NCBI RefSeq assembly: GCF_000002875.2
Contig: NC_009416.2
Span: 441,501 to 505,500 of the forward strand
From: Leishmania infantum JPCM5
Lineage: Eukaryota > Euglenozoa > Kinetoplastea > Trypanosomatida > Trypanosomatidae
DNA: 64,000 nt
Direction: 5' to 3'
The number at the start of each line of letters is the position of its first letter. Position 1 is the stretch's first letter. This document shows, one piece after another, positions 18,318-28,494 of this stretch. The translations under genes were made by a program, and so were the position numbers. The notes under the pieces were generated by a model. The model saw only the letters and a list, made by a program, of their open reading frames with translations. It ran no database searches and was not told where the DNA came from.

Positions 18318-18635
18318 AGCTGGTCCTGGCGGAGAGGATCGAGCCGTGGTGCAGTAGACGTGGTTCAGCTCTGCTTGTGTGTATGCATGGTTGCTGCTGG
18401 CCCGTGTGTGAGGGAATGACACGCTCTATAAGCAGCTCCCTCCCTTCCCCGTTTCTACCGCCAGAAACGCGATATGTGTACATCAAACAAATGATGTGCT
18501 CGTAGTTGTTGGTATGCTCGGTGAGTGTGTGCTGATACAGAGGCTGAATGACAGTCAGAGTAGCCGTCTCAAGGCATACTGTCCGTAGCCCCCATTTGTC
18601 TGCAATAACGGACTGCTCCTTTCTCTTCATCGAGC
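18318..18635. other. Short spacer between two retroposon remnants
   Basis: No gene is supported. The stretch separates the SIDER2-like fragment from inverted copy B and could be the diverged remainder of either element. Confidence 0.5.
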
Positions 18636-19188
18636 CCATTACTTGGCCATAAAGCGTGCGTCGCACGCCCCGCTGCCCACCAGTCTGTCACAGACGCGAT
18701 CGCGTATGTGCCGATCGCACCCGTGGACACGCGTTACAGCAACGCACCGGCTCGGCGGCCTGAGCGCGGCCTCTGCGCCAACCTCGACTCATCATCCACC
18801 GCCGCTGCGCAGGCTGCCTCACACCCGCGGCTCCCACCATGCTGGCCGCCACCTGGCGCACCTCTCTCGGGGTCACACGCAGGCGTCCCGCACCAGTAGA
18901 CCGTGTGAGGGCCGTGGGGCGGGATGCGCTCGAGGCACGTTGGCGCTTCGCCCACCATATAGGTGGCACGAGCGTGCTCGCATCGTCTCGGGCCGCTCCG
19001 ACGCAGCGCCGCCCAGGACCTGGCCGCCGACACCGGCTAGCCGTAAAGCGGCCCTGGCTTCGCCCTCTCCTAATCACAGGTGGCTCGGCAGGGGCAAGGG
19101 ATAGCGGGGAGGGGGGAAGGGTGCCGCTTGGCTTTTCCAGAAAGAGCGGCGGTACTGAACTCTGAGATGCGACGGTGATTTGTTGCCC
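18636..19188 (-). mobile_element. SIDER-like degenerate retroposon, copy B (inverted partner of copy A)
   Basis: Reverse complement of 14545-15099 at roughly 99% identity. Visible differences are a G/A near the outer end, one T in a pyrimidine run, two transitions in the middle and one near the inner end. Homology stops sharply at both ends, at CCATT (18636) and at CCCA (19188). It carries no intact ORF. The near-identity of two supposedly ancient degenerate elements implies recent duplication or gene conversion between them. Confidence 0.65.
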
Positions 19189-21733
19189 AACTGAAAAACC
19201 GATATGTTGAAGAACGAGAAGACAAAACCAGATAGCTATACGGAGAAAAACAGGCTTAGTGTCGACAGTTCAGCCCCTTCCTCGCCATCCTTCTGCACGT
19301 ATCGTTCGCCAGCATGTCACATTCTTTTGTGTGCCCCCTTCTTCGGGTACCTGGGGCTACCGCTATGGACTTGTGTAAGCCTTCCCTTCGCGATGTGAGG
19401 TGAAAGCGTGTTTCTCTTTTTTCTCGTTCGGCTGCCGTCTCGCTTGTGGAGGAGCGTTTGCCCGCGGTGTGCGTATGTTTGGTGTGAGGCCTGTGTGCGT
19501 TAAAAGTAGCCGTCGATTGCTGCCCTCCCCGCCCCCGGACTTGAATACACAATGGGTAAAGGGAAAAAAAAACGAAGGAAAAGGCGCCACGAGGGCGCGA
19601 GGTTTTGTGGGCGTTTTGGGGGTATGTCGGTGGATGCATTGGCCATGGTGATGACCGTTGCCTTGTGCAGTGTAGACGTCGGTGTGTTTGTGCATACATG
19701 AGGTACGTACCGGCCGGTGTTTTGTGCCCCTGACACAGCCGCACACGTAGGGGACTCTATGTGAACGGAACGGTGTGCCGCGGGTGGTGATTCCACCCCA
19801 CCCCACCCCCACCTCTCGCCCTCCTCCTGCTCCCCTCTCCAGCCCCTTTCCTCGCTTCTAATGCACATGGTCATCATCGAATACGTATGCGGTGAGCGGG
19901 TCGCCGCGAGAAAGTGTGTGCTGGAACAACGGATTAGGCGAAGAGACGAGCCGGGCGCTCGGCGCCATAATCCCCCGACGCAAGCCCGTAGTAACGGAAA
20001 AGAAAACCATGCTTGCACGACAAGGGGGGCGGGCGCTGCAGCTCACGTACGCGCATCCACCAAGCCTTTGTCGACGGTTTCGTCATTGCCACACTCGACA
20101 TTGATGGACGGTGCGAGCTGAGAGGGTTGTGCACTGCCATCGTCCAGCATGCACGCTTCGGCCATCCTAGTCGAGTGTACGCTTTTCTCGTTCTCCCTCT
20201 ACCCGCATGCTTCCACACAAGCAGACCACTACTTCATCTGTGACATGTCTTATTCTCTCCATCTTCCCCACCCCCTTTCTCTCTGCTTGCCTGCGTCGGT
20301 CGCACTGCCATTGCAAGAGTCTTCAAATCCCCCTCGCCGCTCTTCGTCTTTCCGCTGCCACCGCATTTCTCTTCCACACATTCGTCCGAACCGTCTGCAC
20401 GTTGAGCGTGCCCGTGCCCCTTGCGACTGCGGCTTCGTTGGTGCATAGTTGTCGCTTCCAGTGCCTCTCTTCTGTTGACACACACGCACGCACGCACGCA
20501 CACACACACACACACACGCACACGAGTCTGTCAACCGCGCAGAGTGCTTTGCGGCTTGCGAGAGATTTCTCTTGTGCTTCTGTCTGTCTGTTCCTGTACC
20601 CCTGCCTCCGTTCACGGCACCCCTTTCGCTTGCATTGTGCCTGTGCCACTCTCTCTAAGTGCCCTGGTCAGGCTCGCCGCGGGTGACGCTGTCCTCGAGT
20701 GAGTCTCTGTTGCTCGCTATCTTTGCTGCGCTTCCCTCGCCTTCTTCGACCTCCACCTCTGACACAGAACGCGGCTTGTCAGCTGAGGCGTTCGTTACGT
20801 GCGTGCGTGCGCGTGTTTGGATCTCGCTTCGGCGGGCCTCTCTCTCTTCCCGATTGTGCGCACATCACCGTTGCTGTGCGTATATGGGTCGTTAACCAAC
20901 ACAGTCCTCTAAGTCTTACCCACCTCTCTTTCCGCCGCACTGACACATTCTTACACAGACACGGAACACGAGGCCAGCCCTTTTCGTCGCCGCGTCCCTC
21001 TGGTAATATAAGAGGGTGAAGTGCATGCGCACGAAGGGCAGCCGCGAGCTGGAAAAGTGACACAAACGAACGACTAACAAGGAAAAAAAGCCCGGTTTGT
21101 CTCGCGCGGGTTTCTCTGCTCCCGCCTGTTCTCTGGCTTTCCGTGGCCCAGCGTTTCCGCTTAAGGAAGTAGGCCGTATCACATTTGCATGCGTGCCTAC
21201 CCAACGCTTGGCCCATCTAACGAGCAGTTGTGGTTTTTTTGTCATGTTTTTGAGTATCCTTAAATTTGCGTTCTTTCTGCCGTAGCAAAGGTCACCCGCT
21301 TATTTTTTTGTTTTTGTTGTTCGTGGCTGTTGCCTCCTTTTTGCATACATACGTGTCTCGTCGCGTTTTCTCCCGCGCCCTCTGGAACCTCTGTGTTAAC
21401 GTCTTATCGTTCGGCGTATCGGTCGAGAGGAAAGCCCGTCAAGTTACTTTTTTCCTTGTCGTCTGTTCGCCCCCTCCCACGCCTTCCAACCGTTTCTCCC
21501 GTGCTCTCTCTCTCTCTCTTCATCTCATCGTCGTGGCGATTGGAAGGTTGTGCGACAGTTCTGTCTCGTATGTGCATGGCTACGCCTTCAGCGCACTGAT
21601 CGCCATTTTATTTCCTTTTTTTTATAGTTGTTTGTTTGCTGCGCATTACACCAGGCTACGCTCTTCTCAGTCTCCCTCGTTCTCACTCTGCATTTCAACT
21701 CTACAGCGTGTCTGACGACTCGGCAAATCAATC
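19189..21733. other. Long spacer upstream of the elongase gene
   Basis: 2.5 kb without a supported gene. It contains a (CA/CG)n microsatellite at about 20478-20524, and the pyrimidine-rich 5' region of the elongase with a TC tract at ~21508-21518. A final tract ends CTACAG with AG at 21705-21706, a candidate trans-splice acceptor 28 nt before the start codon. Confidence 0.65.
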
Positions 21734-22879
21734 ATGCTCTCTGTGGAGCAGGCAGAGCAGATCGCGGCCGCGATCGAGGTACCTGACTGGGTCTTGACAA
21801 AGTCTGCGGCACTCGTGTATAGCTGCTTCGGCACCGCCGCCGATGCTTTTGAAAGCAGTATCAAGATCAACTTCCCGGCGCAGCATGCGTTCGTGGAGGC
21901 GTGGATGCGTGCGCGCTCCCACCCTTTTGCGGTGCGCCTGCCGTACCTGAATCCGTGGCACGGGATCGCCTCGATCCTGGCCTACCTGTCCTTGATTGTC
22001 ACCTTGCGCCTGCTGTATCGCGTACTCGGTAAGTTCTCGTGTCGCACCCTCGGGTTGGTGCACAACCTCGGTCTCCATCTTCTCTCCTTGTACATGAGCC
22101 TTGGTCTCATGATCAGCGCGCGCGCCGCGGGGTACTCGCTCTGGAACAACGCGGCCGGCACCTCCCCGGCCGAGTGGCGCATTGCGAAGCTGATCTGGCT
22201 CTTCTATGTCTCGAAGGTGGTGGAATGGTTGGACACGGTAATTATGCTGTTAAAGCAGAACTACCGCCAGGTTACCTTCCTGCACGTGTATCACCACACG
22301 ACGGTTTTTGTGCTGTGGTGGTTGGCGTCGCTGGTCGCTCCTGGCGGCGAGTCGTACTACAGCGCCATGGTGAACTCTGGCGTCCACGTTTTCATGTACG
22401 GGTACTACTTTTTCACGCTGCTCTTCCCATCGGGCATCGTGCGCGACGTCTTGAGCAAGTTCAAGTTTGTCATTACGAAGGGCCAGATGTGGCAGTTCGT
22501 CTTCAACTGCCTACAGTCCACGTACGACCTCGTGTGGGTGCCGCGGGAAGAGCTCAAGTACAGTGCGGTGCTGCTGCAGATCCTCTTCTGGTACATGATC
22601 TCCCTCCTGGCGCTCTTTGGCAACTTCTTGGTGAAGAACAAGAACTTCTCGCACCGCCGCCGCGTTGATGCCGCGACTGGTTCGGGCGCGAAGGAGGACA
22701 CGGCGGGGAGGTCCTACGGCGACCGCACTCACGGAACCCGTGTGAAGGTTGGGATTACCAACATGCAACTGGAGACGCTAAAGAATGAGAAGGTCGCGGA
22801 GCTGAAGCGGCTGATGCACAAGAATGGCAACGGCAACGGACAAAAAGCCTCGCTCGAGGCCACGGCAGGCAGCCGATGA
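21734..22879 (+). CDS. Fatty acid elongase (ELO family), probably polyunsaturated-type
   Basis: 381-residue ELO-family 3-ketoacyl-CoA synthase, an ER multi-pass enzyme condensing acyl-CoA with malonyl-CoA. Diagnostic motifs are all present: KVVEWLDTVIMLL (K..E..DT box), the histidine box HVYHH (H184, H187, H188), VNSGVHVFMYGYYF (N..H..MY.YY box) and KGQMWQFVF (Q..QF region). Hydrophobic spans are visible from ~75 to ~305. The form HVYHHTT with N-terminal homology to animal/lower-eukaryote PUFA elongases suggests C18-C20 polyunsaturated substrates rather than the ELO1-3 set used for de novo synthesis, but specificity is inferred. The C-terminal tail of ~65 hydrophilic residues (after FLVKNKNFSHRRR) is longer than usual and has no dilysine terminus. 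The ATG at 21734 is the first in frame and lies just after a likely splice site. Confidence 0.92.
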   Translation: MLSVEQAEQIAAAIEVPDWVLTKSAALVYSCFGTAADAFESSIKINFPAQHAFVEAWMRARSHPFAVRLPYLNPWHGIASILAYLSLIVTLRLLYRVLGKFSCRTLGLVHNLGLHLLSLYMSLGLMISARAAGYSLWNNAAGTSPAEWRIAKLIWLFYVSKVVEWLDTVIMLLKQNYRQVTFLHVYHHTTVFVLWWLASLVAPGGESYYSAMVNSGVHVFMYGYYFFTLLFPSGIVRDVLSKFKFVITKGQMWQFVFNCLQSTYDLVWVPREELKYSAVLLQILFWYMISLLALFGNFLVKNKNFSHRRRVDAATGSGAKEDTAGRSYGDRTHGTRVKVGITNMQLETLKNEKVAELKRLMHKNGNGNGQKASLEATAGSR

Positions 22880-24666
22880 TGGACAACTCGAACCCCGCAG
22901 TCCTGGAAGACAGTGTTTCCTGCGAGAAAGGACACTGCAGTGGGTGGGATGATTTCGTCGGCACTAGATTTCCACTTTTGGCTGCTTCGCCACGGTGCTG
23001 CACCGTGCGCGCCAAATAGAGCGCATTATGATCTCCGTGTGTTGTGTGTGCTTTTGTGTGTCCCAGTGACAGCGAGTACGCTTTTTGTTGTTTTGTTGCA
23101 GCACTATATATCGGCGAGGGCGTGTGTGCGTCTCTCGCCCTTGGGCTACGCAGAGCGAATCAATGTGTCTGTGTGCGGGTAAGCTTTCCGTTTTTCTTTT
23201 TCTTCACATTCACACAGGCGGGAACTCGCACATAGTCGAGCGGTTAGTGGCAGTACGGATGCGCCTTGTGCCCCTGATGCACCGATGGAAATTGCTGCAG
23301 TGCTTTTTGTGTTTTGTGGTGCCTTTCTTGATTGATGAATCTTCGTGTATCTTCTGGTTTGTGTGTGTGTGTGTGCCTGTGCTTCGATTCATGTTGAGGT
23401 TCGTTGTTGTTGTTCTCTTTCTTCTTTGTATGGAGGGCGGGGGCGGGGAAGACGTGTCATGAGACGCCAGAGATGCCTGCCCTCTCCTGTGTCCTGTATA
23501 CATGTGTTTCGTATTTTGCTCTTCCTTTCCACATGCATTGCGAGTGGTGCATTGATTTCGAGCGATGAGGAGGGAGTCGGGTGGGGTGAGAGGGGTGGGG
23601 AAGGGGCTACGCGAGTTTCTCCCTTGTGTTTATGTCGCATCTCTCTTTCCGTGGGTGTGTTTACACCTGGCTTCCTCATTGCACATCTGCTTGCCACCCA
23701 TCGACCCAATCTCTGGAGTATCTTCGCTTCCTTTTTTTTCTTTGTCTCGGTGCTCTCTCTCTAACGGCACGATGCGCTCAAATGGTAGATGTTGGTGGAG
23801 GACAGGGTTGTGCACTGTGATGAATTTTGGCAGATGCCACGACCACCGTATGTCGTCGTCGGCCACGTGGGCTCGCGGCCTTTCTTCCTTCTTTCAGAGA
23901 GCGTGCCATCTGTACACGAAGGTTGAGGAAACGAAGAGCTCTTCGTCCTCTGTTCTTGCCTTTCTGTGCTGTGCGCCAGTGAGGAAGAATTCACCGCCTT
24001 TGTGGTGTCGCGATGACGCCTTTTAGCAGGAATTCATGTGTGTTCGTCGCTCTTGTGTATGTGCACCGAGCACAGCCGCAAAACCTTGTCTGTTCCTTTC
24101 TCGTTCTGCGTCAACTTCTTGTGTTCTTTCCTCCCACGCTTTTCAGTTACTCTAGCCGATGCGCCGACCTGTGTGCTACTCTTCATGCGCACGTGTCTTG
24201 CCCACGGCCATGTATGCCGGCTTACTAAACGAATCAAATTCCTCTGCTTTACATCGCTTTGCTCACTGACGCGCAGAGGAGGCTAGGGATGCAGGACGCC
24301 CCCTCCCGCCTCACCGCAGCGCATGCGCCACGTGAACGGCAACGGCAGGGGCGCCCAGACAATTGCTCGTGGGTGCATGTGACAGGGGGCTGCGCTTTCA
24401 TGGTCTCTCGGCCCCCTTCTCTCCCCCCTTCCCCCAAGCACAGCGCCAGTGCGCCGTTCTTATGTTGTGGCCATCCAGGATGCACTTCTCTCCGTGCGCA
24501 TGCGCAGATATGCAACCGTGCTCCTTCACAGCAACTCTCCCCACTTTCTCTCGCTCACCACTGTGGCCAACTTTCAATCTCTTCCTTCACCATCTCTGCC
24601 GAAGAGCAACCCCGTCTCGCCATTCTGTGAGCCGTTTGCAACATCGCGTGTTGCAGTAGGCCGCAG
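22880..24666. other. Spacer between elongase and membrane-protein genes
   Basis: 1.8 kb without a supported gene. GT-rich 3' UTR DNA includes a (GT)n tract at ~23361-23375. Pyrimidine-rich DNA at 24520-24600 precedes AG at 24603-24604, a candidate acceptor for the next gene. Confidence 0.65.
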
Positions 24667-25752
24667 ATGAGCTCATCATCGGCTGTCATCGAGGGGCACG
24701 CCAAGGATCGCTGGAACTTCCGCATTGAGGATGCTGGAGTCCCTCCCACGATGGTGGCGACGTCGTCGTGGGTTTTTCTGTCCTTTATCGCAGCAGTGCT
24801 CTTTCTAGAGGTGCGTCCAGCAGCAATTCGCCGCGCGCGAGCATCGGCAGAGCACAATGCGTGCGTGATTGCGGATGATGTGAACAGATCTGCGCACACT
24901 CGCCGGCTGTGGCGTCTGCTGTTGGCCGTGTGGACATGCGCGCTTTACGACGTGGTGCACCGTACCTGCAGCTACTGTGTGCTATCGGCCCACATGCTCG
25001 CTCGGCGTCGCTTGCTGCCGCTGGGTAGAGACTTTTTGTGGGATGGGCTTTGGACGGAGTGGGTGAACTGGGTGCGCTTCTACGTTCTCTGTGCACCCTC
25101 CGCGACGACATCTGCGGCGGCACAACTCACATCATGCGCAGACTGGAAGCTTCCTGGGGCGGGCGCACTGGCCTATGACCAGTACCCAGAGTACGCGGCC
25201 TTGAACGTGAGTAGCCCGGCTACACCATCTGAGGTGAGGCTCTACCATAGGGTGTGTCTCGTGTCGCTTGCAATCACTTGGGTGGTGGTGGTGGCTTTGC
25301 ACGGGCAGTACGCGCTTCTGCGTCGTCTCTTCTGCAGCGCCGCGTCGTCGGGCGCGACGAGGTCCAGCAAGGTTGTCGCTGATGAGCCAGCGCGCGCGCG
25401 GGAGGGGCAGGCAATGTGCGCACACGACCTCACCACAGCACTTGACGCCGCGGAGGCCCCAGGTGATGATTCCTGGGTAGACAGCCCCGAGGCTATCGCC
25501 GAGGAGGCGCGATGGCGACAGCAAGACGAGTACCTGAGCCTCCAGCGAGGGTCTGCGCATTCAGTGGGCATGTCTGCGGACGCTCCTGCTTTGCCTACCT
25601 CGCATCTTGTGTGGCAGTGCTGGCCATCTCTTGCGACCGCCGTCTACGCGACACTCTACGCCTTTGTTGGCGGACTGCCACTCCTCATGATCCTCCTCTT
25701 TCCTGCAGCCATTGTGATCATCTCTGTCATGGCAATGCTGATCACAGTGTAA
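24667..25752 (+). CDS. Multi-pass membrane protein of unknown function
   Basis: 361 residues, not recognised as a family. Hydrophobic segments: ~29-48 (VATSSWVFLSFIAAVLFL), ~80-97 (WRLLLAVWTCALYDVV), ~195-213 (VCLVSLAITWVVVVAL), and a C-terminal pair at ~318-361 that runs to the last residue (FVGGLPLLMILLFPAAIVIISVMAMLITV). A ~95-residue hydrophilic Ala/Glu/Ser loop (~225-310) separates the last two groups and contains an acidic stretch (APGDDSWVDSPEAIAEE). This suggests four or five spans with a soluble loop. Codon use matches its neighbours, and ATG 24667 is immediately preceded by an AG. Location and substrate are unknown; Golgi/ER or a small kinetoplastid-specific family are both possible. 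Confidence 0.75.
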   Translation: MSSSSAVIEGHAKDRWNFRIEDAGVPPTMVATSSWVFLSFIAAVLFLEVRPAAIRRARASAEHNACVIADDVNRSAHTRRLWRLLLAVWTCALYDVVHRTCSYCVLSAHMLARRRLLPLGRDFLWDGLWTEWVNWVRFYVLCAPSATTSAAAQLTSCADWKLPGAGALAYDQYPEYAALNVSSPATPSEVRLYHRVCLVSLAITWVVVVALHGQYALLRRLFCSAASSGATRSSKVVADEPARAREGQAMCAHDLTTALDAAEAPGDDSWVDSPEAIAEEARWRQQDEYLSLQRGSAHSVGMSADAPALPTSHLVWQCWPSLATAVYATLYAFVGGLPLLMILLFPAAIVIISVMAMLITV

Positions 25753-26511
25753 CGGGGGGGGTGAGTAGAGTGTCTGAGTCCGCCATGGACTTTTCTTCTC
25801 CGAACGGGCATCACCGCTACCGGGAACCTGGGGCACCGCCCTCCTCCGCTCTTTTGCTGCCTCTGGTCCTTTTTTTTCCGCGCTTATCCGTTGCAGATGG
25901 CGCGATCCCGTCACCATCTCCAACACCTCTCACCACACAGAATACGCGTGCTGCATCCTTTATCAGGGAGGAGGAGTAGGAGTGGTGAGGGGGGGGTGAT
26001 CCCAACAACACGCGAGAGAGCCAGGGCGAAAAAAAAACGAACGGAACCACATCCACGCTCGCTCATTTGTCCACAAAAAAAAAAGCGGTGCGGTGCCCTC
26101 CCTCGCTCTTTCTTTTCCCGCGATGCACATGCTGAGCGACGGGCAAGCAACTCGTATTCACGCCCTCCAGTAATTCCGAAGCACGGCGAGCACCTACGGC
26201 TTCCTCTCCTTGGCGATCATGGACACTGAAGCGGCGTTTGTGAAGGCATGTCTGCGTTATCCTCTTTTCCTCTGTCTCGTTCTCTCATTACGTGTACACT
26301 GCGATTTCGGATTGTCGTGTGGGCATTGCTCTCTTTATCTTCCCTACAACACCCCTGGATCCCGTGTGTGCGGCAGCAAGAACCCTCCTCTTCGGTAACG
26401 CCGCACATGCGCGATCTCACGTAGACGGCTGCGTCGTTTGTTTTCGCCGAAGGTACCGCCTGCTCGCACTTTTTCTTCCATTTCGTTTGCTCAACCGTCA
26501 ACTCTACCGCC
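25753..26511. other. Spacer upstream of the ankyrin-repeat gene
   Basis: No gene is supported. It contains G-runs after the previous stop, A-runs near 26028-26037 and 26076-26085, and pyrimidine-rich DNA at 26245-26290 and 26470-26508 directly before the next ATG. A 62-codon frame beginning with ATG in the 26210-26398 interval is at most an upstream ORF in unspliced RNA. Confidence 0.65.
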
Positions 26512-28494
26512 ATGAACTCTGACGAGTCGTCAGCGTTTAGCTACGTGCTGGAACTGCTGCTCTCGCCGCTAGAGGAACCTTTTCGCCGGTATCTGGACAT
26601 CTGCGAGGATGTGCACATGCGCGACGCGAGTCGTAATACAATGCTTCACTGGGCCGCCACTGTCGGCAACGTCGCTGCCGCGTATGCGCTACTTCAGCAT
26701 GGCGTCGAGGTGGATGCCCGCAACGTGTACGGCGCGACGCCGCTGCACTTGGCCGCCGCCTTTGCGCCAAACATGGGTGTGATGGGCCCTCTCTTGATGC
26801 AGCATGGTGCATCGTTGACAGCATCACTTAGCTCCCGGAATGCGACCGGGGTGGAGTCCCTATTGGCGTCGAGGGGCTTGAAAGCAGTTTGGACATGGAT
26901 GTTTGAGCTGAGTGCATTGCTTCAGCAGAATGATGACAGCAGTCCCTTGCTGTTCCGGTTTGCTGGTTCATCGACCCTCCCCTCTGCTGCGTCAATCAGG
27001 ACCATAACGCCACTGCTCTGTGCGCCGGAAGAATTACAGCAACTGGGCCAAGGCCGCCGAAGCAGTATGCAGCGGCGATGCGCAGCAGCAGGCATGCGCG
27101 CGGTGCCGATCCCACGCGCTCCAGCTAGGCGGTTGACTCCGCGTGGTGGTGGCGGCCACCTGCTCCTGCAGAAGCGGCCGGCGCAACTGGCCTTGTCACA
27201 CGCCGCAGCAGTGGAAGCCTCGTCGTCTGCTACCGCCGCCTCCGCTGCGTTCCTCCGCAGCGCGACGGCGGAAAGGGAAGCTGCTGTCGCGCTCTTTGCC
27301 TCTCGTGAGGCGGCGGGACGCATCCAGCTGGAAAAGGAGCAGGTGGAAGCACATCTGGAGATTTACATGGAGCTGTGTGCTCCACTCTGGTCTTCGTATA
27401 CCTGCGACGCAGGGGACGAGGTGGATGTCGACTCGAAGATGCCTGCCTCGTCGTCTTGGTGGGGCACTGCGGGCGCGGTGGGGAGCCCCGAAGGCGATGA
27501 TACTTACGCCGGCTTAGTCGGGCTCGTCGTTGCGGTGCTTGGCGAAAAGTTCGACGTGAAGGGCGGCCGCCAACTCTTTGTTCAGTACAACGAGCCTGCC
27601 GGCGTGGACGGCGCCCATGTCGCTGAAGTTTGGTGTCCCTTCAGCTCCGTGGCTCGTGACCCCGTGGTGGTCGCCTACATCGACCGCTACAGCCGCACCT
27701 ACGGGCTAACAAACTCCGTAAGCGTGAAGGCTGATGCGACCCCGTCGATCCTGAACGGCGACGGTGGCTCCGGAAGCCCCCTCGACACCATGGAACGAGA
27801 GCAGCTCGAGGAGCAACTGCGGATGCTGCCCCGCAGAGACTTGTCCAGCCCAGAGAGCGCAGTGTCGCTGAATGCCTCCACCAAGCAGCTCATCCCGGTC
27901 GCGGCGAGTGAACTAAAATCGCCGGATGAGTTTTACTCAGTGAGGGATGAGTCGACACCACCCGTGTCGAGGTCCCCGAACCCCGCGACGCTGACGGGCG
28001 AACTCGCGTCGCCACACCCGCGCCCGTGGTGGGACGAAAAGGATGGTGACACGTGGCATGTTGCGCAAGCCCAGATGCAAGAGATTAGCCCTGTGCAGGG
28101 GGTTTGGCCGGCCACGGCACCAGCAGTGTCACCGGAGCTGATGCCCCCTCAGACAGGCGCGGAGGCGGCGCAGGAGACGGCCGCGAGTGCAGTAACGGAC
28201 CACGCGGTTGTGGGTGAGCGTTCGCAGCCCGGTCGAGATGACGCTTGTGCTCACCTGTGCCAGCACTCCTCGCTGGGCATGAACAGAGCCGTATCAGGCG
28301 CCTCCTCGACGGTGCATACGCAGCCTCAGGTCAGTTCTCTACGCGACAGCGCCAGCGGGATTCTAGAAAAGGATGAGCGTTACCATTTGTCAGAGACACA
28401 AAAGACCAAGTACAACAGGTTCCTGCGCGACTCGGCGTTGCAGCGACTGCACAAACGCCAGGGGCGGCTCTTTGCTGGCGCTTCTGGTGGCTAA
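26512..28494 (+). CDS. Ankyrin-repeat protein of unknown function
   Basis: 660 residues. Residues ~38-104 form two clear ankyrin repeats (NTMLHWAATVGNVAAAYALLQHGVEVDARNVYG followed by ATPLHLAAA...LLMQHGASL), so a protein-protein interaction role is likely. After this come a degenerate region, an alanine-rich helix (~235-290; AAGRIQLEKEQVEAHLEIYMEL), a globular-looking patch at ~335-400 (YAGLVGLVVAVLGEKFDVKGGRQLFVQYNEPAGVD, then VWCPFSSVARDPVVVAYIDRY), a low-complexity Pro/Ser/Thr stretch, and a basic C-terminus (KTKYNRFLRDSALQRLHKRQGRLF). Two repeats is a small number and the flanks may hide weaker ones. Start: ATG 26512 follows a strong pyrimidine tract with no closer AG. Partners and location cannot be told. 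Confidence 0.82.
   Translation: MNSDESSAFSYVLELLLSPLEEPFRRYLDICEDVHMRDASRNTMLHWAATVGNVAAAYALLQHGVEVDARNVYGATPLHLAAAFAPNMGVMGPLLMQHGASLTASLSSRNATGVESLLASRGLKAVWTWMFELSALLQQNDDSSPLLFRFAGSSTLPSAASIRTITPLLCAPEELQQLGQGRRSSMQRRCAAAGMRAVPIPRAPARRLTPRGGGGHLLLQKRPAQLALSHAAAVEASSSATAASAAFLRSATAEREAAVALFASREAAGRIQLEKEQVEAHLEIYMELCAPLWSSYTCDAGDEVDVDSKMPASSSWWGTAGAVGSPEGDDTYAGLVGLVVAVLGEKFDVKGGRQLFVQYNEPAGVDGAHVAEVWCPFSSVARDPVVVAYIDRYSRTYGLTNSVSVKADATPSILNGDGGSGSPLDTMEREQLEEQLRMLPRRDLSSPESAVSLNASTKQLIPVAASELKSPDEFYSVRDESTPPVSRSPNPATLTGELASPHPRPWWDEKDGDTWHVAQAQMQEISPVQGVWPATAPAVSPELMPPQTGAEAAQETAASAVTDHAVVGERSQPGRDDACAHLCQHSSLGMNRAVSGASSTVHTQPQVSSLRDSASGILEKDERYHLSETQKTKYNRFLRDSALQRLHKRQGRLFAGASGG

Noticed and set aside
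18001..18357. Open frames such as 121 aa in the SIDER2-like fragment, repeated at 52.6-52.9 kb
   Set aside because: The duplication makes the frame look conserved, but the DNA is equally conserved in all positions, as expected for a mobile element copy rather than a protein.
20478..20524. (CA/CG)n and (GT)n tracts across spacers considered as promoters
   Set aside because: These are common simple repeats in Leishmania spacers. No strand switch or divergent gene arrangement is present, so no promoter is claimed.
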